Part shown: positions 8,278 to 13,883 of the stretch, in pieces | Layout: every line of letters starts with the position of its first letter | How positions within the stretch are numbered: the first letter of the stretch is position 1 | Assembly: GCA_020434645.1 (NCBI GenBank) | Contig: JAGRAK010000015.1 | Coordinates: 1-15,538 of the forward strand | Direction of reading: 5' to 3' | Origin: Bdellovibrionales bacterium | GTDB lineage: Bacteria > Bdellovibrionota > Bdellovibrionia > Bdellovibrionales > UBA1609 | DNA: 15,538 nt | Made by a program: the position numbers and the translations under genes | The notes under the pieces: generated by a model | Seen by the model: the letters and a program-made list of their open reading frames with translations, nothing else | Told to the model about the DNA's origin: nothing | Databases searched by the model: none

Positions 8278-10591
8278 TTGGGATCAAATAATTGAAAAGT
8301 TGATGGCGTTTGCCACCAGCGAATATGGCCGACAAGAATTAAAAAATACCGCCCCTGTTAAATCCTCAAACGATGCCCTTCAAAGTTTTAGCGAGATCAC
8401 TGAATTCACCCCCCTCATTAAACAAGGGCTCCGCCCACACATGGAGAGTCTTGACCTCTGCACTCCATGGCTGCAAAGACTCAGCCGAAATGCCATCTTA
8501 AAACCTCTTGAAATAAAAGACGTCCGTCATTTTTGTCTCGAGACACTCGCACTTAAAGAAATGCTTAAAGATTTTAACTCTCCGTTTATTAGTGATTTAG
8601 CAAGTCAACTTATGGAGGCTAACGAGCCGCTTTCGGCCATTGATCAAATTATGACTCCTGGCGGAGATATTCGAATGGATGCCAGCGAAACTCTGCATCA
8701 ACTCAATGTTGAAAAAACTGGCCTCTCTAGACAGGTGCAAAACACCCTAGATCGCCTAGTGAAAGCCTTTGATATTGAATATCTCTTACAAGAAAAATTT
8801 GTCACCACACGTGAAGGTCGATGGGTATTACCAATAAAAAGTGGGATGCAGCATGGCTTTGATGGCATCGTGCATGCTTCAAGTCAGTCTAAACAAACAG
8901 TTTTTATGGAGCCTCAAGAGGTCGTCCCGGTAAATAATCGCCTGCGAGAAATTGAAATTGAGATTGAACAAGAAATAGAACGATTACTCACTCAACTCTC
9001 AACTTACTTAAGTTCACTTCGGTTTTCATTTGAAAATACAAAAAATACGTTAATTACATGTGATCGAAGAATTGCTGAATGCGAGCTCTCAGTTCATCTC
9101 AACGCTCACTCCTGTTCGTTTTCAGAGCATGAAATCACTTTAAATGATTTACGCCATCCGCTGCTCACATACGGCAATCGAAATGTCGTTTCAAACACTG
9201 TTGAAATGAATAAAGATCGTCGAATTCTTCTTTTGTCTGGGCCAAACGCTGGCGGCAAAACTGTTTTATTAAAGGCCATCGGACTTGCAGCACAAATGGC
9301 AAGATGTGGGCTGCCCATTTGCGCAAGCTCAGGCTCAACACTCCCATTTTTTAAAAACCTTGTGGTCTCGGTCGGAGACTCTCAAAGCGTTGATGCTGAC
9401 TTAAGTACGTTCGCAGCGCACTTAAAAACCCTCGACTACGCCACCACCTGCCAAAGCTCACAAACCCTTCTTTTGCTAGATGAAATATGTGGGTCTACTG
9501 ACCCAGAAGAAGGGGCGGCTCTTGCCAAAAGTTTTATTGAAACTTATCGCGACAACGAGGTTTTTGGTGTTATCACCTCTCATTTGGGCGCATTAAAACG
9601 GGGGTGGGAGGAAAACTCGGGCATCATCAATGGCTCACTTGATTTCGATCCAACAAAAGGACCAACTTATCGATTTATAATGGGTGTTCCCGGCCAATCA
9701 CTCGCCATCCAAACGGCTGAGCGGGCGGGTGTTAGAAAAAAAATTATAGAACGTGCCATAGAGCTTCTAAGCCCTGAAGTGCGAAAATACCAAGCGGCTG
9801 TGCAAGAAGTTGATGCCATGAAGCAAGAGCTTCTTCATATGCAAGATTTACTATCTAAAGAATTAAAATCAGCTGAAAAACAAAAAGTTAAATACGATCA
9901 GCTCATCAATAACTTTAATATTGAAAAAGAAAATATTTTAAATAAAGAAGTTTTGAGGGCTAAAAAGACAATCGAAGGCCTTATCCAAGAAGTGAAAGTA
10001 AAAGATGTTTTTCGCAAACATGAAGAACTCGAGAAAATAAAATTTGAGCTTCCCCAGATCATCAAAGCCACAAGCGATACCGAGAGGGGCTCATCTACTC
10101 AGTCGACTCCATCCACAGCGGATGAATTTATAAAAGCCTATCCGGCTGGATCTACTGTACATATTGGGTCTCTCGGACGCGACGGTATTATTCAAGGGCA
10201 CCCTAATGCACGAGGAGAAATACCTGTTCTCTCAAGCTCAATGCATCTTCATATTCACTGGCAAGATTTAAAGCCCAGTCGTCACAGCCAAAATCCTACA
10301 CAAAAGGTTTTGCGCAAATCGGGGCATTTTTCATTTTCACCAACTGATCAAGATCGCGTAGTCGACTTGCGCGGCCTTTCAAGCGAAGACGCCATATCCC
10401 AACTCGAAATTCAACTGGATACCGCCTCACTTGGTTCTGAAGATCGAGTAAAAGTGGTTCACGGACACGGGACAGACACTCTTAAACGAGCGATACGCAG
10501 TTACCTCTCGCGCAGCGTATATGTAAAAAAATGGCAAGCCGGCACTAACGAAACCGGAGGTGATGGCATCACCTGGATCGAATTAAAATAA
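8255..10591 (+). CDS. mutS2: MutS2 ATPase with C-terminal Smr endonuclease domain
   Basis: 778 residues from the TTG at 8255. It opens like other MutS2 proteins (LRNLDWDQIIEKLMAFATSEYGR). The MutS-type ATPase has Walker A GPNAGGKT (329-336) and Walker B LLLLDE (Asp409-Glu410) with the following CGSTDPEEG. A long charged coiled coil occupies about 500-600, then a KOW-like beta segment (PAGSTVHIGSLGRDG). The Smr domain closes the protein with DLRG (704-707) and HGHGT (736-740). MutS2 lacks the mismatch-recognition domain of MutS; in other species it suppresses homologous recombination (Helicobacter) or splits collided ribosomes (Bacillus). Which role applies here cannot be told from sequence. 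The gene overlaps lnt by 23 nt and its 3' end overlaps the convergent lipoprotein gene by 9 nt. Confidence 0.96.
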   Translation: MSELRNLDWDQIIEKLMAFATSEYGRQELKNTAPVKSSNDALQSFSEITEFTPLIKQGLRPHMESLDLCTPWLQRLSRNAILKPLEIKDVRHFCLETLALKEMLKDFNSPFISDLASQLMEANEPLSAIDQIMTPGGDIRMDASETLHQLNVEKTGLSRQVQNTLDRLVKAFDIEYLLQEKFVTTREGRWVLPIKSGMQHGFDGIVHASSQSKQTVFMEPQEVVPVNNRLREIEIEIEQEIERLLTQLSTYLSSLRFSFENTKNTLITCDRRIAECELSVHLNAHSCSFSEHEITLNDLRHPLLTYGNRNVVSNTVEMNKDRRILLLSGPNAGGKTVLLKAIGLAAQMARCGLPICASSGSTLPFFKNLVVSVGDSQSVDADLSTFAAHLKTLDYATTCQSSQTLLLLDEICGSTDPEEGAALAKSFIETYRDNEVFGVITSHLGALKRGWEENSGIINGSLDFDPTKGPTYRFIMGVPGQSLAIQTAERAGVRKKIIERAIELLSPEVRKYQAAVQEVDAMKQELLHMQDLLSKELKSAEKQKVKYDQLINNFNIEKENILNKEVLRAKKTIEGLIQEVKVKDVFRKHEELEKIKFELPQIIKATSDTERGSSTQSTPSTADEFIKAYPAGSTVHIGSLGRDGIIQGHPNARGEIPVLSSSMHLHIHWQDLKPSRHSQNPTQKVLRKSGHFSFSPTDQDRVVDLRGLSSEDAISQLEIQLDTASLGSEDRVKVVHGHGTDTLKRAIRSYLSRSVYVKKWQAGTNETGGDGITWIELK

Positions 10592-11488
10592 CAATACATC
10601 TGATAACGGATCACACTCAGCTGATTTTTCAGCCATAACGTGTTCTTCTTTTGGCTCTGTCACATATGTCAGCATACAAGATTTAATCCGAACTGTATCT
10701 TTCACTCCAAATAGTGACTCTTCTGAGCGAATAATCGAGTGCAGCACACTCCCCTTATTTAAAGATAATAAAATTTGCCCTTGAATATCTGATCGAAATC
10801 TCATCAGTAGATCTTTATCATTTTTGCCGTTAGAACTGAGTACATTTTTACTTGCCCCCACAATAGTGACATCCCCAGATAACTCAATCTCAGCGCACCT
10901 ACCAGCAGCACCGCAATCTCGAATATTTTTTAAAATAGAGACGACTTCCATGCGAAGAGGTATACCCGATTTTACACTGATCCACTCGGCCTTCATAGAC
11001 CATGAATCTCCCACACTGACTTCGCCTTTCGGCAGCGATACAGGTGGCACATAGTATATGGTGCCTACAGGCATGTCACCCGCACGCACGACACGCCCGT
11101 CTTTTGTGAGAACATACTGCAGAGTCTCATTGAGTTCTGGCATTGCAAAATCACTGAGATCAATATTTCCTTCTTTTGAAACTGTAGTCAGATCATATGT
11201 CCCCACCCCGTTTGCCGAATCAACATGAGTGACTTTTGTGTCCACTATGAAATCAACGCCCTCACTTATTTTTCGCGTAATTTCACCATTAGAAAAAGTT
11301 TCTGTAAGGGTACGAGAGCGATATTCGGTGCGATCACCTTGACCAACTGTCGGCCTTAATACAATTTCAACGGGGCCTTGGTCTGGCAAAACAGCTATGT
11401 TTTTCATTTTTTTACTTGTCACACACCCAGCCACCAGAGCCAGAGGCAAGAGCACCAAAATAAGTTTACTGATTTTTAGTTTTTTCAT
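10583..11488 (-). CDS. Predicted lipoprotein of unknown function
   Basis: 301 residues with a clear lipoprotein signal: basic MKKLKISK, hydrophobic core, lipobox LVAGC with Cys22. The mature part is rich in beta-strand-like alternation (VEIVLRPTVGQGDRTEYRSRTLTETF, TYDLTTVSKEG, EIELSGDVTIVGAS), with GDSWSMKAEW near the middle. The pattern recalls DUF6263-like envelope lipoproteins, but I cannot confirm this. It has five cysteines after the lipidated one (CGAAGRC, SCMLTY, ECD), so disulfides are possible in the periplasm. The residue after Cys22 is Val, so by the E. coli +2 rule it would go to the outer membrane. It is divergent from another lipoprotein (66-bp gap) and its 3' end overlaps mutS2. 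The Shine-Dalgarno is weak. Confidence 0.75.
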   Translation of the reverse strand: MKKLKISKLILVLLPLALVAGCVTSKKMKNIAVLPDQGPVEIVLRPTVGQGDRTEYRSRTLTETFSNGEITRKISEGVDFIVDTKVTHVDSANGVGTYDLTTVSKEGNIDLSDFAMPELNETLQYVLTKDGRVVRAGDMPVGTIYYVPPVSLPKGEVSVGDSWSMKAEWISVKSGIPLRMEVVSILKNIRDCGAAGRCAEIELSGDVTIVGASKNVLSSNGKNDKDLLMRFRSDIQGQILLSLNKGSVLHSIIRSEESLFGVKDTVRIKSCMLTYVTEPKEEHVMAEKSAECDPLSDVLLF

Positions 11489-11508
11489 GATTTCAGATGC
11501 TAAATCAT
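11487..11508. repeat. 7-bp inverted repeat overlapping the start of the 10583-11488 lipoprotein
   Basis: ATGATTT (11487-11493) and AAATCAT (11502-11508) are exact complements with an 8-nt loop. The right base, read on the minus strand, runs into the start codon (AAATCATG), so an mRNA hairpin would include the first two bases of the AUG. It could equally be an operator in the divergent gap. Confidence 0.35.
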
Positions 11509-11518
11509 ATTTGCTGGA

Positions 11519-11548
11519 CTTACAAGAATCACAAAATTTAATTAAAAT
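11519..11548 (+). promoter_or_regulatory. possible promoter of the 11555 lipoprotein (CTTACA-N18-TAAAAT)
   Basis: TAAAAT (11543-11548) matches the -10 consensus at 5 of 6 positions, with CTTACA (11519-11524, 4 of 6) 18 bp upstream. The ATG at 11555 follows the -10 by 6 nt and no Shine-Dalgarno is present, so the transcript may be leaderless. Confidence 0.35.
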
Positions 11549-11554
11549 AGTCTT

Positions 11555-12433
11555 ATGAAAGACTTAACTTTATTCGCCGCAGTTGGGCTACTGACTCTTT
11601 TACTCACAGGGTGTGGAGCCAGCAAAACCTCAAATTTTGTAGAAACAAGTCGCGGCGTCGATCCCGGCGTGAATTACGGGAATAATTATCTCCTCGGCGA
11701 ATGCAATCGCGTGAAAATGCCGACGATGTCATTAACTGGTCAAATTGGCACATATTACGACGCGCTGACAATGAAGTATAGCGCTGATAAACTCACCTTA
11801 AATCTCACCTCAGTTCCTGCTGAAATTTACACAAGCTCAACACTCCAATTTAAGTTCTATCGATGGTTTGAACGAGTTGGAGGTTCTAAACAACTGAATA
11901 CTCTACCTGTTCGCTTTCAATTTTTCGACAAATTAACTGGCACCAAAACACCTGCTAATGGAGTCGACAATTTATCAAAGGCGACAATGAACGCCGCACG
12001 GGCCGCCTTCGGTAGCTCGTGGTTAAATGTAAAAACAAATGAGTTTTTCGAACGAACTCAGATTCTTCTCACTGGCGTAGACATGCAGTATGATGCCATT
12101 ACTATTGCGATGTACGACACAAGCTCAGGTCAAAATAGCGCCGTAAGCCAAGGCGATATTCTGCTCCCTCCTTTTTATTCTAACCCAAACGTCTACAGAC
12201 AGATCACTCCCGTACCTAATCTGTATAATCTTCACCCGAACATCGCACTCACGGGCAGCAATTCGTCTGAGAGAGACTACCATCAACTGATTGAAGATAT
12301 TTGCCATGAACTTGCTGGTATCGGCGCCAGAATTCCCGCCTCAGCTCAGGAGCCAAAGTCGATTACACAAAAAATATGGGGTCGAATTCTCGACAGCCTT
12401 GAATCTGTTCTAGGATTTCACTTAACATTCTAA
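11555..12433 (+). CDS. Predicted lipoprotein of unknown function
   Basis: 292 residues. The signal peptide ends in the lipobox LLTGC (Cys20), followed by Gly, so it is likely exported onward to the outer membrane if the +2 rule holds. The mature protein is polar and rich in Asn, Ser, Thr and aromatic residues, with alternating strands (DKLTLNLTSVPAEIYTSS, LQFKFYRWFERVGG, LPVRFQFFDKLTG) suggesting a beta-rich fold. Two cysteines (Cys50 area in GECN, and EDICHEL near the end) could pair. I do not recognise the family. It is divergent from the preceding lipoprotein and convergent with the next gene, 7 bp away. No Shine-Dalgarno precedes the ATG. Confidence 0.7.
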   Translation: MKDLTLFAAVGLLTLLLTGCGASKTSNFVETSRGVDPGVNYGNNYLLGECNRVKMPTMSLTGQIGTYYDALTMKYSADKLTLNLTSVPAEIYTSSTLQFKFYRWFERVGGSKQLNTLPVRFQFFDKLTGTKTPANGVDNLSKATMNAARAAFGSSWLNVKTNEFFERTQILLTGVDMQYDAITIAMYDTSSGQNSAVSQGDILLPPFYSNPNVYRQITPVPNLYNLHPNIALTGSNSSERDYHQLIEDICHELAGIGARIPASAQEPKSITQKIWGRILDSLESVLGFHLTF

Positions 12434-12440
12434 GCCTAGA

Positions 12441-13286
12441 CTAATGACTAGCTTCTTGAACCACTTCTTCAGCCTGCAAATTTTCACCGTGGCGATAACG
12501 CCCTACCAAGTTCTCGTCTTTTGTTGGAAATGAAAATAGCAATGCATGACTATTTGATGGCATGTCTTCAATGGTCACCACAATATAATGAATACCGCCA
12601 TCGGCCTCATCTGGAAACTCCCGAATGAAACTAACTAAGACATTCCCCATCGAATCATTTGAACGCCAAATCTCATCTGGATGCTCAATCGTTTCTTCTC
12701 GAAGCTTAGCGTAATCTGCGAAAGCCTCTTCTTTGATATCGCTCTCAGCGCGCACCTTAACCATTGAGTTATATAAACCTCGTGCAAAATCATCGCCCTC
12801 GGTCAACGCATCACCTTCTACTGAACCCACCGGGATATTCTCATCTAAGCGATCATATATTTTTTCACCACGACGATACTTGGCCACAAATGTGTCGCTG
12901 TTTGACGGAAAATGCAAATACACAAAGCTTGGCACCTTGTTATCTAGATAAACTAATGCCACATGATAAAGTGGATTTTCATTATCTTCGGATTCAAATT
13001 TTTTAACAAACACGTGAAAAAAGGCACCTTTAACAACATCCTTTAAAGTGTCTTTATCTAGCCAAATCTCGTCCGGGTGCTCAAGTAGAGCGCTTAAGTT
13101 GGCTTCATATTGATCAAATGACTTCTCATCAATATCATCACTTGAACGAGTCGTAAAAAACTCATGCTCTAATATAGATATCTCTTTATGAAAGTGTTTG
13201 TAGAGCTCATCTTCGTTTGCAAAAACGAGTCCCTTTTTTTCATCGATAATAATTTTGTCTTGTTTTCTGACTGCTTTATTACCCAT
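12441..13286 (-). CDS. Protein with two copies of one domain, possibly PBECR2-like nuclease fold
   Basis: 281 residues, acidic, with no signal peptide or membrane segment. Residues about 57-144 and 188-270 are diverged copies of one domain. Shared landmarks are EHPDEIW (69-75 and 201-207), Tyr-His/His-Tyr before a Val/Ile-rich strand (107-113 and 233-239), FPSN/FPTK (126 and 253) and YRRGE/YRHGE (137 and 264). The order HPDEIW, strand, FPT, R-x-G is what I recall from PBECR2 domains (phage Barnase-EndoU-ColicinE5/D-RelE-like), but this is from memory. Whether either copy keeps a working active site is unknown. The ATG has no local Shine-Dalgarno. An in-frame TGA at 13299-13301 blocks upstream extension, and no ATG, GTG or TTG was seen in frame before about codon 120 on a partial check. 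See the leader structure at 13294-13339. Confidence 0.75.
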   Translation of the reverse strand: MGNKAVRKQDKIIIDEKKGLVFANEDELYKHFHKEISILEHEFFTTRSSDDIDEKSFDQYEANLSALLEHPDEIWLDKDTLKDVVKGAFFHVFVKKFESEDNENPLYHVALVYLDNKVPSFVYLHFPSNSDTFVAKYRRGEKIYDRLDENIPVGSVEGDALTEGDDFARGLYNSMVKVRAESDIKEEAFADYAKLREETIEHPDEIWRSNDSMGNVLVSFIREFPDEADGGIHYIVVTIEDMPSNSHALLFSFPTKDENLVGRYRHGENLQAEEVVQEASH

Positions 13287-13293
13287 AAAATTT

Positions 13294-13339
13294 TGGGGTC
13301 AACTAGACCTGTCTCATAATAAGACAGAAGAACACCCCA
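13294..13339 (-). promoter_or_regulatory. nested hairpin in the 5' leader of the duplicated-domain gene
   Basis: On the minus strand an outer stem TGGGGT/ACCCCA (13339-13334 with 13299-13294) encloses an inner stem CTGTCT/AGACAG (13327-13322 with 13314-13309), which extends by a U-G and an A-U pair in RNA. The internal loops are 6 and 9 nt. The structure lies exactly between a consensus Shine-Dalgarno (13340-13346) and the ATG at 13286, with 7 nt left between its base and the ATG. Confidence 0.6.
13303..13335 (-). CDS. possible 10-codon leader peptide ORF
   Basis: GTG at 13335, ten codons (MFFCLIMRQV), TAG at 13303-13305. GGAGG (13342-13346) lies 6 nt before the GTG, an ideal distance. Translation of this ORF would run through the inner hairpin and stop 16 nt before the main ATG. 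It competes with the view that the same Shine-Dalgarno serves the main gene through folding. Nothing in the peptide (no codon run for one amino acid) suggests classic attenuation. Confidence 0.25.
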   Translation of the reverse strand: MFFCLIMRQV

Positions 13340-13346
13340 CTCCTCC
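13340..13346 (-). promoter_or_regulatory. consensus Shine-Dalgarno GGAGGAG, 53 nt from the ATG it may serve
   Basis: The minus strand reads GGAGGAG here. It abuts the base of the hairpin at 13294-13339. It is far too distant from the ATG at 13286 in the unfolded leader, but about 7 nt away once the hairpin is folded. Confidence 0.5.
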
Positions 13347-13354
13347 ACATATTA

Positions 13355-13383
13355 ATGATAGGGCTTTGGCCAAGTCGTGTCAA
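13355..13383 (-). promoter_or_regulatory. sigma70-like promoter TTGACA-N17-TATCAT
   Basis: A perfect -35 (TTGACA, 13383-13378) and a 5/6 -10 (TATCAT, 13360-13355) are separated by exactly 17 bp on the minus strand. The predicted start near 13348 lies just before the GGAGGAG, giving a leader of about 60 nt for the duplicated-domain gene. The spacer contains the palindrome TTGGCCAA (13366-13373), a possible operator. Confidence 0.6.
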
Positions 13384-13409
13384 ATTCAACGCTTTTTCTC
13401 TTGCCCTAT
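13358..13409. repeat. 7-bp inverted repeat spanning both divergent promoters
   Basis: ATAGGGC (13358-13364) and GCCCTAT (13403-13409) are exact complements. One arm overlaps the -10 of the minus promoter and the other overlaps the -35 of the plus promoter, so a factor bound to both arms would control both genes. TTGGCCAA lies between them. Confidence 0.35.
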
Positions 13410-13429
13410 GAAGCAAATGTTTCTCTAAT
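13401..13429 (+). promoter_or_regulatory. sigma70-like promoter TTGCCC-N17-TCTAAT
   Basis: -35 TTGCCC (4/6) and -10 TCTAAT (5/6) with a 17-bp spacer, facing the 111-residue gene and the phn genes. The predicted start near 13436 gives a leader of about 84 nt that contains the second hairpin copy. Its -35 is 17 bp from the -35 of the opposite promoter, a back-to-back arrangement. Confidence 0.45.
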
Positions 13430-13441
13430 AATATTATACAT

Positions 13442-13475
13442 TTTGATTGTCTTAGGATGAGACAGCTGGCTCAAA
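13442..13475 (+). promoter_or_regulatory. second leader hairpin, upstream of the 111-residue gene
   Basis: TTGTCTTAGGATGAGACAG (13447-13465) matches the minus-strand copy at 13309-13327 in 16 of 19 bases, in the same orientation relative to transcription. The stem keeps the U-G wobble at the same place. An outer 5-bp stem TTTGA/TCAAA (13442-13446 with 13471-13475) differs in sequence from that of the first copy. The apical loop is GGA. Confidence 0.55.
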
Positions 13476-13479
13476 TAAC

Positions 13480-13499
13480 GACTTAAGTCTTGTAAACAA
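13480..13499. repeat. tandem palindromes GACTTAAGTC and TTGT-AA-ACAA before the Shine-Dalgarno
   Basis: GACTTAAGTC (13480-13489) is a perfect 10-bp palindrome, followed directly by TTGTAAACAA (13490-13499) with 4-bp arms. They sit between the leader hairpin and AGGAGG (13504-13509). They may be operator half-sites or short stems; their function is unknown. Confidence 0.35.
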
Positions 13500-13503
13500 T
13501 TTT

Positions 13504-13509
13504 AGGAGG
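13504..13509 (+). promoter_or_regulatory. strong Shine-Dalgarno AGGAGG of the 111-residue gene
   Basis: Full AGGAGG consensus 10 nt before the ATG at 13520. It is the best conventionally placed ribosome-binding site in the window, suggesting high expression of this gene. Confidence 0.75.
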
Positions 13510-13519
13510 CTGACTCGAC

Positions 13520-13855
13520 ATGGATGATCAACAGCTCACAACTAAACAAAGCGACCTGCAAATTCAAGAGTTAGAAAAGCTCCTCAACCAATCCATTATG
13601 GGATATCACCACTTATTTGATAAAGAGCAAATTGCTCATATTCTTAAAAAACCAACCGAAGAAATTGATTTCTTCACCGTTGAAAACATGGACATCATCC
13701 AAAAACTCTTCAATGACCTCATTAAAAAAAGCACAATGCAAGAAAAACAGGCATTTATTGAGCGCCTCGATGAGAAAAACTTTGAAATTTTGCTCAGAAC
13801 GTACTTTCATATTGTCGAAAGCACGCTACTGTCTTCGGAGCACATGAAGCACTAG
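13520..13855 (+). CDS. Small helical protein of unknown function, first gene of the phn-like unit
   Basis: 111 residues, no signal peptide, no membrane helix, no cysteine. The composition (Gln, Lys, Glu, Leu, Ile) and regular hydrophobic spacing predict almost all helix: LQIQELEKLLNQSIMGYHHLF, then TVENMDIIQKLFNDLIKKS, then a region ending in LLRTYFHIVESTLL. It is probably a cytosolic helical bundle. I recognise no family. It has a consensus AGGAGG and lies 28 bp before the PhnD-like gene, so it is probably the first gene of that operon and shares its regulated leader. It is divergent from the duplicated-domain gene; the paired leader motif suggests co-regulation. A sensor or regulator of uptake, or a partner of the divergent protein, are both guesses. 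Confidence 0.7.
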   Translation: MDDQQLTTKQSDLQIQELEKLLNQSIMGYHHLFDKEQIAHILKKPTEEIDFFTVENMDIIQKLFNDLIKKSTMQEKQAFIERLDEKNFEILLRTYFHIVESTLLSSEHMKH

Positions 13856-13883
13856 CGGAATCTTATAACGATAAGGCCGCCAC

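Noticed and set aside
12432..12454. AAGCCTAG...CTAGCTT as a bidirectional terminator between convergent genes
   Set aside because: The stem is short with a bulge, AT-rich, and has no T-tract on either side.
13309..13327. Palindrome as a Pho box, Fur/PerR box or LexA box
   Set aside because: It lacks the direct repeats of a Pho box and does not match the Fur/PerR (GATAAT or TTATAAT arms) or GAAC-N4-GTTC consensus. I left the binding factor unnamed.
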